The translations under genes were made by a program, and so were the position numbers. From positions 310,001 through 374,000 of the forward strand of contig CAXXXO010000004.1 in the NCBI GenBank assembly GCA_963674625.2: a stretch of 64,000 nt of DNA, given 5' to 3'. This stretch comes from JALHFZ01 sp963674625. Lineage in GTDB: Bacteria; Synergistota; Synergistia; Synergistales; Aminobacteriaceae. The notes beneath the pieces were generated by a model. That model searched no databases. It worked only from the letters and a program-made list of their open reading frames with translations, and had not been told where the DNA came from. Below, in pieces: positions 17,811 through 26,108 of the stretch. Position 1 is the stretch's first letter; every line of letters starts with the position of its first letter.

Positions 17811-18696
17811 TGTCCGTTTCTCCTTTCGCCCGGGGGTGGGCCGAGATGTAGCTCTGCCGCAGATGTTCCCCGCTGACGGCAAGATAGTGCTGGGTGGTGA
17901 GCAGGCTTTCGTGTCCCAGGAGCTCCTGAAGCACCCGGAGGGAGATCCCTCCCTCGAGAAGATGCGTCGCGAAGCTGTGCCTGAGCACATGGGGCGTCAC
18001 GTTGCCGATCCCCGTTTTCTTCGCGGCCCGGAGGACGATTCTGTGGACCGTCCTCACGGTGACGGGCCCTTCCCCCTGTCCAGGGAAAACCCATTCTCCG
18101 GAAGGGATGGCCTCCCGCCATTCCCCGAGGGCCGAAAGAGCGCACCGGCCGAAGGGAACGAGCCGCTCCTTCTCTCCCTTGCCGAGAACGCGGATCATCC
18201 TCTCGGCCATATCCACATTCCTCCAGAGAAGGGAGACCAGCTCCGCAATCCGGAGTCCGCATCCGTAGAGCACTTCGAGGACCGCCCTGTCCCGAAGGCG
18301 GCTGTCCCCCTCGCTGCCGAAGACCACGAGCCGTTCGGCATCCTCCCGGGACAGGGCCCGGGGAAGACGGGCGGGAAGCTTGGGACCCTCCACCGCCTTT
18401 GCCGGATCTCTGGACACGAGGCCCTTCTCCCGAAGAAAGGCGAAAAGACTCCGCACCGAGGAGAGCTTCCTGGCCGCCGAGGACGGTGCATAGCCGTACC
18501 CCATCATCTCCCGGAGCCATGCGCGTATCATCTTCGGCTCCACTCCGCCCGGTTCGGAGACCCCCGAGAGCAGGAGGTACTCGGTGAACTGGGCAAGATC
18601 CGCCGCATAGCCCGTTACCGTATGGTCGGAGGCACCCTTCTGAAATCGAAGGTAATCAAGATACAGATCGACGAATGACGATAGGATTTCCTGCAT
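17803..18696 (-). CDS. xerC: Tyrosine recombinase XerC/CodV
   Basis: This 297-residue integrase has a SAM-like N-terminal domain (about residues 5-90) and a catalytic domain. Catalytic residues appear as Arg in YGCGLRIAEL, Lys in VLGKGEKER, HVLRHSFATHLL, LGHESLLTTQHY with the nucleophilic Tyr, and H/R in between. XerC resolves chromosome dimers at dif with XerD. Its place upstream of hslV matches Bacillus codV. No Shine-Dalgarno is visible before ATG 18696 (see the promoter entry). Confidence 0.93.
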   Translation of the reverse strand: MQEILSSFVDLYLDYLRFQKGASDHTVTGYAADLAQFTEYLLLSGVSEPGGVEPKMIRAWLREMMGYGYAPSSAARKLSSVRSLFAFLREKGLVSRDPAKAVEGPKLPARLPRALSREDAERLVVFGSEGDSRLRDRAVLEVLYGCGLRIAELVSLLWRNVDMAERMIRVLGKGEKERLVPFGRCALSALGEWREAIPSGEWVFPGQGEGPVTVRTVHRIVLRAAKKTGIGNVTPHVLRHSFATHLLEGGISLRVLQELLGHESLLTTQHYLAVSGEHLRQSYISAHPRAKGETDNV

Positions 18697-18702
18697 GAAG
18701 AT

Positions 18703-18730
18703 ATTTTATCATCTTTTTCTAGATTCTCAA
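18703..18730 (-). promoter_or_regulatory. Candidate promoter directly before xerC
   Basis: The minus strand carries TTGAGA, a 16-nt spacer and TAAAAT in an AT-rich patch. The -10 box ends 6 nt before the xerC ATG, so the predicted start site falls on or next to the initiation codon. This suggests a leaderless xerC-hslV-hslU-codY transcript. Confidence 0.45.
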
Positions 18731-18845
18731 TATATTTCAAAAGAATGAATCAATGATTTCGCTCCTTTTTCCGAAAAAATTTCCTGCTTCCTTTTGCGAA
18801 ATAATCAGCCGGCTCTCTCCTCTTGGCCTGATGCGCCTTTCAGGG

Positions 18846-20162
18846 TCACAGCTTCGTCCCCCCGAGAAATTCTTCGAGGGCGAGACGGGCCCTTTCGGAG
18901 ACCATTTCGCAGCGGAGAGCCTTGTTCCGGACCTTCTCCTCCAGGGGAGGGAAAATCCCGAGGTTCACGTTCATGGGATGAAAACCTTTCTCATGGGCGT
19001 CGGAAAGATAGTGCAGAAGAGATCCTATGGCGGTGAGGCGGGGCCATTCCGGAAAGGGAGTTCCCCCGAGCAGCGCCGCCATGTTCAGGGCCGCCGCGAG
19101 GCCCATGGCCGTGCTTTCCATGTACCCCTCCACCCCGGTGATCTGCCCGGCGAGGAAAAGATCTTCTCTTCCCGAGCGGAACCGGAGGTTCGGATCGAGC
19201 ACCGCCGGAGCATTCACGTAAATATTCCTGTGCATGACGCCGAATCGGGCGAACTCGGCCTCATCCAGGCCGGGGATCATTCGGAAGACCCGCTCCTGTT
19301 CCCCCCAGCGGAGGCTCGTCTGAAATCCCACGAGGTTGTAGAGTGTTCCCTCCCGGTTGTCCTGGCGAAGCTGGACCACCGCCCAGGCCTCTTTTCCGGT
19401 ACCGGGAAGGGGAAGTCCCACGGGACGGAGAGGGCCGAACCGGAGGGTGTCGATTCCCCTCGAGGCCATGACCTCTACGGGAAGGCACCCCTCGAACCAG
19501 GCGGGGGAATCCTCGAAATCGTGGGGGAGAGCCCGTTCTGCCCCGGTGAGGGCCTTCCAGAAGACCTCGTATTCCTCCCGGGTGAAGGGGCAGTTATAGT
19601 AGTCGGCCTCCTGTCCCCACCGGCCGCTGCGGAAGGCCTTCCCCGTGTCGATGGACTCCAGGGTCACCACCGGCGCAACGGCATCGAAGAAGGAGAGATA
19701 CCCTTCACCGGCGATTTCGGCAAGTTTCTCCGCAAGGGAAGGAGAGGTGAGAGGCCCTGTGGCAATGATCGCCGGACCTTCAGGAACGGAGAGGCACTCC
19801 TCCCTCCGGATCGTGACCAGGGGGTGGCTTTCAAGCCGCTCCGTAACGAGGCGGGAGAAGATATCCCGGTCCACGGCGAGGGCTTTTCCGGCGGGCAGGC
19901 AGGCCTCGCCGGCGCACCTGAGAATGAGGCTGCCCATTCTCCGAAGCTCTCTTTTCAGTATGCCCGCGGGGCTTGACTGGGAGTCCGCTCCGAAGGAATT
20001 GCTGCACACTATCTCAGCCAGCCTGTCGGTGCAGTGGGCCGGAGTGGTGCGGAGGGGGCGCATCTCGAAGAGGGTCACGGCAATCCCCCGCTCCGCAAGC
20101 TGCCATGCGGCCTCGCTTCCGGCGAGTCCCCCTCCCGCAACGGAAACTTTTCTGTCAGTCAT
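18846..20162 (-). CDS. trmFO: Methylenetetrahydrofolate-tRNA-(uracil-5-)-methyltransferase TrmFO
   Basis: This folate/FAD-dependent enzyme makes ribothymidine at U54 of tRNA. The sequence starts MTDRKVSVAGGGLAGSEAAW with the FAD-binding GGGLAG motif. Then come CTDRLAEIVCSNSFGADS and the C-terminal GVEGYMESTAMGLAAALN, typical of Gid/TrmFO. The product is about 438 residues. ATG 20162, overlapping topA by 8 nt, is preferred over the ATG at 20213 since homology starts there and GGAAG precedes it. A 149-nt AT-rich gap separates it from xerC. Confidence 0.96.
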   Translation of the reverse strand: MTDRKVSVAGGGLAGSEAAWQLAERGIAVTLFEMRPLRTTPAHCTDRLAEIVCSNSFGADSQSSPAGILKRELRRMGSLILRCAGEACLPAGKALAVDRDIFSRLVTERLESHPLVTIRREECLSVPEGPAIIATGPLTSPSLAEKLAEIAGEGYLSFFDAVAPVVTLESIDTGKAFRSGRWGQEADYYNCPFTREEYEVFWKALTGAERALPHDFEDSPAWFEGCLPVEVMASRGIDTLRFGPLRPVGLPLPGTGKEAWAVVQLRQDNREGTLYNLVGFQTSLRWGEQERVFRMIPGLDEAEFARFGVMHRNIYVNAPAVLDPNLRFRSGREDLFLAGQITGVEGYMESTAMGLAAALNMAALLGGTPFPEWPRLTAIGSLLHYLSDAHEKGFHPMNVNLGIFPPLEEKVRNKALRCEMVSERARLALEEFLGGTKL

Positions 20163-22488
20163 TTTCTTCCGGAGCGGAGGTGACGGCATAGCCGCACTTC
20201 GGGCACTCTTCACCGCCCTTTTTTCCCGTGGACATCATGGCGGAGCCGCACTCGGGGCAGGCGTTTCCCGAGGGGGGGTTCCAGGAGACAAAATCGCACT
20301 CGGGGTAGCGGGAACAGCCATAGAAGACCTTTCCCCTCCGGCTCTTCCGCTTCACCACGTCCCCTTCGCCGCACTTCGGGCAGACCGCCCCGGTCTTAAC
20401 GAGAAGCGGCTGGGTGTGTTTGCATTCCGGATAGGCGCTGCACCCGACAAATTCGCCGAAGCGTCCCATCTTCCGGACAAGAGGACTGCCGCAGAGAGGA
20501 CAGTCTTCGCCGATTGGCTCGGGGGGGACCGGGGGCTCGGCGGGGGCCTTCTCGGCTTCCTTCATGGTTCCTGTGAAGGCATCCCAGAATTCCCTGAGAA
20601 CGGCAAGACGCGTGGCCTTCCCCTCCTCCACGTCGTCGAGGTTTTCCTCCATCCGGGCGGTAAACCCGGTGTCGACGATGGAGGAAAGACTCTCCCCGTG
20701 AAAATACTTCTTCAGGAACCCGTCCACGGTCCGACCAAGGGGGGTGGGCTGAATTCTGCGCTCTTCGTTCCGAAGAACGTACCTGCGGTCGTAGAGGGTC
20801 TCCACGATTGAGGCATAGGTGGACGGGCGGCCGACGCCCTGTTCCTCGAGGACCTTGATAAGGGTGGCCTCGGAGTACCGGGCGGGGGGACGGGTGAATT
20901 TCTGCTCCCGGCTGACGTCCTCCACGGAGAGGACCTCGCCTTTTTCCGCGGGTTCAAGGGATTCGCCCTTGAGATCGAGGGGCCAGAGAGCGCTGAATCC
21001 GGGAAAGACAAGGGTCTCGCCGAGCTGGCGGAATCCGGCCTTTCCTGCCAGGGCCTTCAGCGTGGAGTTCGCAACCCGGGCCGGGGCCATCTGGGACGCG
21101 GCAAAGCGCCGCCAGATCAGGGAGTAGAGCTTCATCTGGTCGGGGGAGAGGATCCCCTCGAGGCTCTCCGGGGTGATCTCCACATCCGTCGGACGGATCG
21201 CCTCGTGGGCGTCCTGGGACCTTCCCTTCGCGGCGTAGAAGTTTTCTTTGGCGGGAAGATATTCGGGTGCGAAGTGCCCGGCGATATATGCCCTGCACTT
21301 CTCCACGGCCTCGGGGGCAATCCGGAGGCTGTCGGTGCGCATGTAGGTGATGAGACCCACGGGGCCCCTTCCGGGAAGATTGACCCCTTCGAAAAGCTCC
21401 TGGGCCGTCCTCATGGTCCGCCGGGGGGACATTCCCGTCCTCCTGGCTGCCTCCTGCTGGAGGGTGCTGGTACGGAAGGGAGCGGGGGCGGCCCGGAGGC
21501 TTTCTCTCGTCCGGAAATCTGCCACGGTGAGCGGAGCACTTTTCAGCTCGGCCAGGATGGTCTCAACGAATTCCTCAGAATCGATAAGGAGGGATTTCCC
21601 CTCCTTCCAGAGGGATTTTCCTTCGAAGCTGTCCGCCCGGAGAAGGTACTTCCGGCCGTCATCGGCCGTCGCCGTCACGGTGACGATCCAGTACCCCCGG
21701 GGGACGAAATTCTCGATTTCCTCCTCCCGGTCACAGATGAGGGCGAGGGCGACGGACTGCACCCTTCCGGCGGAGAGTCCGCGGCCGATCTTCTTCCAGA
21801 GAAGAGGGCTCAGGGTGTACCCCACGAGCCGGTCGAGAATGCGCCTGGCCTGCTGGGCCTCCACCTTGTTCATGTCCACGCTCTCGGGAGACACGACCGC
21901 TTCCCTCACTGCGTCTGCGGTGATCTCGTAGAACCGCACCCTGCAGGGAGAGTTCGGGTCGATCCCGAGCAGCTCGGAGAGATGCCACGCAATGGCCTCC
22001 CCCTCCCTGTCGGGGTCGGAGGCCAGGAGGACCCTGGGGGCTTCCCTGGCAAGACCGAGAAGCTCGTTCTTCACCTTCGCCTTTCCCTTGACGAGGATAT
22101 ATTCAGGCTCGAAGTTCCGGTCCACATCGATGGCGAGGCGGCTCTTCGGCAGATCGCGGATATGTCCAACGCTCGACTTGACCACATAGCCCGAGCCGAG
22201 AATTTTCGTGAGGGTTTTGGCCTTGGTGGGGGACTCCACGATGACGAGAGATCTTCCGCCGCTTCCCGAAGAGGGAGCAGCGGCGGTCTTTTTGGTCCTT
22301 CCCTTTGTCCGGGGTGTCTTTGAGGCTGCCGGGGCGGTCTTCCGATCCTTCGCCTTCCCGCTCTTCTTCGCCGCAGGTTTTTCGGAGGAGAGGGCCTTCT
22401 TCGGGCTCTTCTTTTTCGGCTCCTGAACGGTTTTGTCAGAAAGGGAAAGAGGGGTATCCTCCGGCGTAGCCTTCGTTTTTTTCACCAT
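20155..22488 (-). CDS. topA: DNA topoisomerase I TopA with lysine-rich N-terminal tail
   Basis: This type IA topoisomerase has about 777 residues. The TOPRIM domain begins SLVIVESPTKAKTL with DPDREGEAIAWHL. The active-site tyrosine lies in VGLITYMRTDS. Three C4 zinc ribbons close the protein (CPLCGSPL, CPKCGEGDV, CPECGSAMM). Unusually about 80 Lys/Ala/Pro-rich residues precede the TOPRIM domain. ATG 22488 is taken as start; the open frame extends 54 codons further but overlaps the upstream small gene. It is cotranscribed with trmFO. Confidence 0.95.
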   Translation of the reverse strand: MVKKTKATPEDTPLSLSDKTVQEPKKKSPKKALSSEKPAAKKSGKAKDRKTAPAASKTPRTKGRTKKTAAAPSSGSGGRSLVIVESPTKAKTLTKILGSGYVVKSSVGHIRDLPKSRLAIDVDRNFEPEYILVKGKAKVKNELLGLAREAPRVLLASDPDREGEAIAWHLSELLGIDPNSPCRVRFYEITADAVREAVVSPESVDMNKVEAQQARRILDRLVGYTLSPLLWKKIGRGLSAGRVQSVALALICDREEEIENFVPRGYWIVTVTATADDGRKYLLRADSFEGKSLWKEGKSLLIDSEEFVETILAELKSAPLTVADFRTRESLRAAPAPFRTSTLQQEAARRTGMSPRRTMRTAQELFEGVNLPGRGPVGLITYMRTDSLRIAPEAVEKCRAYIAGHFAPEYLPAKENFYAAKGRSQDAHEAIRPTDVEITPESLEGILSPDQMKLYSLIWRRFAASQMAPARVANSTLKALAGKAGFRQLGETLVFPGFSALWPLDLKGESLEPAEKGEVLSVEDVSREQKFTRPPARYSEATLIKVLEEQGVGRPSTYASIVETLYDRRYVLRNEERRIQPTPLGRTVDGFLKKYFHGESLSSIVDTGFTARMEENLDDVEEGKATRLAVLREFWDAFTGTMKEAEKAPAEPPVPPEPIGEDCPLCGSPLVRKMGRFGEFVGCSAYPECKHTQPLLVKTGAVCPKCGEGDVVKRKSRRGKVFYGCSRYPECDFVSWNPPSGNACPECGSAMMSTGKKGGEECPKCGYAVTSAPEEND

Positions 22489-22498
22489 GGCGGAGGCC

Positions 22499-22825
22499 TC
22501 AGGAGATCCAGCAGCTGGAAGGGTAGATGTTCTCCGAGGAGAGACCGGGTATTTCAAAGGAACGGTCGTCGAGAAGGGCCTCCACAAGGGCGTCGAGGAG
22601 AGGGGCATCCACGGCCGAGTTCTTGAGCTGCCCCAGGGATACGGCCTCATGAATGGCCCGTTCCATGATTTCCCTCGGCACCTCTTCCGTCATCATATAG
22701 CGGTAAATTCTCCCCTGGGCATCAGGGGCGAGATAGCGGCGTTCCACGTCGTGAAGAACCCTGCGAAAGAGGGTATTTCCCTTTTTCCCGAGGCAGGCGG
22801 ATGGATTTATCGTCGTTTTGGGCAC
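22499..22825 (-). CDS. Small conserved-looking hypothetical protein
   Basis: This frame of about 108 codons fills the space between dprA and topA. A GTG at 22825 (PKTTINPSACLGKKG) has an AAAGGA Shine-Dalgarno 9-10 nt upstream; an alternative GTG at 22870 has none and would overlap dprA by 14 nt. The product is hydrophilic and acidic in its second half (DAPLLDALVEALLDDRSFEIPGL), with no membrane segment or motif I recognise. Transcriptional context suggests it is cotranscribed with dprA and topA. Confidence 0.55.
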   Translation of the reverse strand: MPKTTINPSACLGKKGNTLFRRVLHDVERRYLAPDAQGRIYRYMMTEEVPREIMERAIHEAVSLGQLKNSAVDAPLLDALVEALLDDRSFEIPGLSSENIYPSSCWIS

Positions 22826-22856
22826 CAGGAATCGTCCTTTCCGGTACGTTTTATTT

Positions 22857-23960
22857 TTACGGAGCGGCACTCCATCTGCCCGGACCTGAGGGAAAGATGA
22901 GTCCCCCGGCGCTCAGTGCAGCCAGGCAGGAAAAAACGTCAGCGGGAGACATTTTACCCTCAACGGCGAGGTTGTCAACCGTTTTTTCTCCGTATTTTTT
23001 CAAAACGGCGAGAATTCTATGCTCTTTTTCATTCAAACCGGGTCTATTCTCTTCTCCCCCCTGCCCGAACATGGGAAAGAGAGAAAGCTGGCTTTCAAAG
23101 GCAAGGGCAACAAAATCGGGGATGGAGACGAGGGCAAGAGCCCCGTCGTAGAGCAGCCGGTTCGACCCTTCGCAGGCAGACTCGTTGATCCGGCCGGGAA
23201 CCGCCCAGACCTCCCGTCCCATCTCGAGAGCGAGGCGGGCGGTGATCATGGCCCCGCTCTTCAGAGGAGCTTCCACCACAACGGTCCGGTCAGCCAGGGC
23301 GGCGACGATCCTGTTTCTTTCGGGAAAACGCCACTGCCGGGGAGGGGAATCGAGGGGGTACTCGCTCACCAGGGCGCCTCCCGAGGCGACGACCCGTTCG
23401 AAGAGATCCCCGTGGTTCCTCGGATAGGATACGTTCACCCCCGTCCCGAGGACGGCAAGGGTGACCCCGTCTGCGGACAGGCACCCCTCGTGGGCGGCTC
23501 CGTCGATGCCCGATGCTCCTCCGCTCACCACGGCTCCTCCCGCCTCGGCAGCGGCCCGGCCGATCTCCCGGGCTACCCGGTCGCCGTAGGCCGTGCATCT
23601 GCGGGTTCCAACCACGGCGACGGCGCTTCCAGAGAGGTCACCCGGGCCGCGTACATAGAGAAGGCGGGGGGCGGAGGGAATATCCCGGAGGCTCTCCGGA
23701 AAATCCCGGTCCCGGAAGGTAATGAGACGGATGCCCGATTTCGCCGCCCGCTCCGCTTCTCTCTCGGGCCAGCCGCTTTCTTCGAGCCCGCGGAGGGAAG
23801 TGCAGACCTGCTGAGAGCAGCCGAGACGATTCCACAGCCCTTCTCCCTCCAGGAAGAAGGCTTCGGGAGGCAGGGCTTCCTCCTCGAATCGGCTCCAGAT
23901 CGCCGGAGGGAAGGCTCCCGAGGCGGCCAGGAGGAGAAGGGACCGCAGCAGGGGGTTCAT
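22857..23960 (-). CDS. dprA: DNA-processing protein DprA (Smf)
   Basis: This 367-residue protein protects incoming single-stranded DNA and loads RecA during transformation. The Rossmann-like core has AVVGTRRCTAYGDRVARE, VVSGGASGIDGAAHEG, GTGVNVSYPRNH and APLKSGAMITARLALEMGR, all DprA signatures. A C-terminal winged helix (about 300-360) is present. ATG 23960 overlaps the comM stop (ATGA); the longer open frame upstream is out of phase with homology and covers comM. Confidence 0.95.
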   Translation of the reverse strand: MNPLLRSLLLLAASGAFPPAIWSRFEEEALPPEAFFLEGEGLWNRLGCSQQVCTSLRGLEESGWPEREAERAAKSGIRLITFRDRDFPESLRDIPSAPRLLYVRGPGDLSGSAVAVVGTRRCTAYGDRVAREIGRAAAEAGGAVVSGGASGIDGAAHEGCLSADGVTLAVLGTGVNVSYPRNHGDLFERVVASGGALVSEYPLDSPPRQWRFPERNRIVAALADRTVVVEAPLKSGAMITARLALEMGREVWAVPGRINESACEGSNRLLYDGALALVSIPDFVALAFESQLSLFPMFGQGGEENRPGLNEKEHRILAVLKKYGEKTVDNLAVEGKMSPADVFSCLAALSAGGLIFPSGPGRWSAAP

Positions 23961-25462
23961 CGTCCCGCCCCTCCGTCCCGGTAGGCCAGGGCTTCCGCCA
24001 CGTGGGGGACCTCCACTTTTTCGCTCATTGCGAGGTCGGCGATGGTGCGGGCCACCTTGAGCACCCTGCTGATCCCTCTTCCCGAGAGACGGAGACGGCC
24101 GGCCATGGAGGCGAGGAAGGGACGGACCTTCGGATCGAGAAGGAGGGATTTTTTCACCATTCGCTCGGGCAGTTCTGCGTTGCAGGTGCAGCCGCTCTCC
24201 GCCCAGCGTTTCCGCTGAATTTCCCGGGCGGCTTTCACCCTGCCGGCGATGGCTTCGCTCCCCTCCCCTCCGCCCTCCTCCACGGCGACCAGTTCCTCCG
24301 GCAGGAGGCGGGGGACCGACACATGGAGGTCGATGCGGTCGAGGATGGGGCCGGAAATCTTCCGACGGTACCGCTCCAGGTCCGCAGGCGAACAGATGCA
24401 CCGTTCCACGGGGTCGCCGATCCAGCCGCATGGGCAGGGGTTGCACGCCACCGCGAGAAGGACCCGGCTGGGGTAGGTGGCCGATCCGGAGGCGCGGCTT
24501 ACGGTGATATGGCCGTCCTCGAGGGGCTGGCGCAGGCTTTCGAGGATATCCCGGCGAAATTCGGGAAACTCGTCGAGAAAGAGCACTCCCCGGTGGGCCA
24601 GGCTCACCTCGCCGGGGCGGAGGGTGGAACCGCCGCCGCAGATGGCCACGATGCTCGCCGTGTGATGAACGGACCGGAAGGGGGGGTGCATGCCTCTCTC
24701 GAAGGGTATGCCGAGGGTGCTCCGGACGAGGGCTGCCTCGAGAAACTCCTCGGGAGAGAGGGGCGGCAGGATGCTTCTGAGGGCCCGGGCGAGAAGGGTC
24801 TTGCCGCTTCCGGGAGACCCGGTGAGCAGGATGTTGTGGTGTCCCGCCGCGGCGATCTCGAGTGCCCGCTTCGCCCCCGCCTGTCCGCGGATATCGGAGA
24901 AATCGGGAGTGCAGGGGATGAACCCCTCTTCTTCGGGGACATATCCCCCTATGAGAGGAAGCTCCTTTTCGCCCCGGAGGGAGGCAAGAAGGTCCTCGAG
25001 GGTTTCCGCCCCGAAGGCGGTGCATCCTCCCACAAGGGAGACCTCCTCGGCGTTCTCCTTCGGCACGTAGAGGGGACATCCCCTCTCCCGGGCGAGGAGG
25101 GCGGCCCCCACGGCGCCCCGGACGCCCCGCAGCCGTCCGTCGAGGGCAAGCTCTCCCATGTAGAGAGCCCGTGGCACATCGGGGAGGCTTCCCATGGCCC
25201 GGGCGACGGCAAGGGCGATGGGAAGGTCGAGAATGGCTCCCTCCTTCGGCAGATCGGCGGGGGCGAGGTTCACCGACACCCTTCCCCGGACGGGAAGGCC
25301 GAGGGAGCGGAGTGCCGCCCTGACCCTCTCCTTCGATTCCCGAACTGCGGCGTCGGGAAGGCCTACGATGGAGATGGCGAACAATCCTCCAGTGATCTCC
25401 ACCTCCACCTCCACGGGGACCGCCTCGATTCCCCGGAGGGTAATCCCCCAGATGGGGTTCAT
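23957..25462 (-). CDS. comM: Mg-chelatase-like AAA+ helicase ComM/YifB
   Basis: The protein has about 501 residues. The N-terminal ribosomal S5-like fold contains ISIVGLPDAAVRESKERVRAAL. The AAA+ Mg-chelatase domain has Walker A TGSPGSGKTLLAR and Walker B GVLFLDEFPEF. The NPCPCG motif and a C-terminal Mg_chelatase_C region follow. ComM is a hexameric branch-migration helicase that helps integrate transformed DNA, which suits the neighbouring dprA. The start 25462 (NPIWGITLRGIEA) overlaps the yraN stop by ATGA. Confidence 0.95.
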   Translation of the reverse strand: MNPIWGITLRGIEAVPVEVEVEITGGLFAISIVGLPDAAVRESKERVRAALRSLGLPVRGRVSVNLAPADLPKEGAILDLPIALAVARAMGSLPDVPRALYMGELALDGRLRGVRGAVGAALLARERGCPLYVPKENAEEVSLVGGCTAFGAETLEDLLASLRGEKELPLIGGYVPEEEGFIPCTPDFSDIRGQAGAKRALEIAAAGHHNILLTGSPGSGKTLLARALRSILPPLSPEEFLEAALVRSTLGIPFERGMHPPFRSVHHTASIVAICGGGSTLRPGEVSLAHRGVLFLDEFPEFRRDILESLRQPLEDGHITVSRASGSATYPSRVLLAVACNPCPCGWIGDPVERCICSPADLERYRRKISGPILDRIDLHVSVPRLLPEELVAVEEGGGEGSEAIAGRVKAAREIQRKRWAESGCTCNAELPERMVKKSLLLDPKVRPFLASMAGRLRLSGRGISRVLKVARTIADLAMSEKVEVPHVAEALAYRDGGAGR

Positions 25463-25833
25463 GAGAAGTATGCCCCCGCCGTGACATCCTCGAAGCGCTC
25501 CACGGCAACGGAACCCCCCGGACCCACGGAGACGGCGAGGATGTCGATCCTCCAGGGCCCCTGCCAACCCCGTCTTTCCACATACTGCCGGCCTGCCTTC
25601 ACGAGTCGGCGGAGCTTGCGGGGGCCGACGGACTCCTCACCCCGCTGCATCCACCCCTCGCTTCGGGTGCGGACCTCGGCGACCACAAGTTCGTCCCCGT
25701 CAAGGGCCACGATATCCAGCTCCCCTCCCCGGAAGAAGACGTTCCTGTCGAGAATGGTCCAGCCGAGTTCTTTCAGCCGGGAGGCGGCGATCTCCTCCCC
25801 CCGTTTTCCGAGTAGAAGGTGCTCTGCGATCAT
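25459..25833 (-). CDS. yraN: YraN/UPF0102 family putative endonuclease
   Basis: This 124-residue protein has the PD-(D/E)XK-like core of the UPF0102 family: GKRGEEIAASRLKELG, RGGELDIVALDGDELVVAEVRTR and KLRRLVKAGRQYV. The cellular role is unsettled. It lies between the FlhB-like gene and comM, overlapping each by 4 nt, and often accompanies rnhB, as here. Confidence 0.9.
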   Translation of the reverse strand: MIAEHLLLGKRGEEIAASRLKELGWTILDRNVFFRGGELDIVALDGDELVVAEVRTRSEGWMQRGEESVGPRKLRRLVKAGRQYVERRGWQGPWRIDILAVSVGPGGSVAVERFEDVTAGAYFS

Positions 25834-26108
25834 GAAGGTTCTCCTTTGTCGATGGTGTAGAGCAGTGCAAGAATTTTCGCGACCGCCTCATAGAGGTCGA
25901 GGGGGATTTCCTCTCCCAGCTCGAGGACGAGGAGGGCGCTGACGAGGGCGGCGTCCTCCACCACGGGGATGTTCGATTCCCTGGCAAGGCGGACGATCCG
26001 CTCGGCCGTCACCCCTCTTCCCGAGGCGGTCACGGCCGGCGCGTCATGCTTTTTTTCATCATAGCGCAGGGCCGCGGCCGCGAAGGGAGTTTTACCTTTT
26101 CCGCTCAT
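25830..26108 (-). CDS. FlhB C-terminal-domain-like protein (YlqH type)
   Basis: This 92-residue protein matches the cytoplasmic FlhB/HrcU tail: AAALRYDEKKHDAPAVTASG, IVRLARESNIPVVEDAALVSAL and a final helix. The NPTH autocleavage motif of true FlhB is replaced by ASGRGV. Homologues (Bacillus YlqH) sit beside a FliK-like gene, as here, and may modulate flagellar export specificity. No membrane segment is present. Confidence 0.85.
   Translation of the reverse strand: MSGKGKTPFAAAALRYDEKKHDAPAVTASGRGVTAERIVRLARESNIPVVEDAALVSALLVLELGEEIPLDLYEAVAKILALLYTIDKGEPS

Noticed and set aside
23961..25583. Long upstream extension of the dprA frame
   Set aside because: The extra 541 codons are Arg/Pro/Gly-rich out-of-phase translation of comM; dprA homology starts at 23960 with an ATGA overlap.
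24002..25942. 646-codon plus-strand frame opposite comM and yraN
   Set aside because: Antisense shadow; composition typical of a shadow frame.
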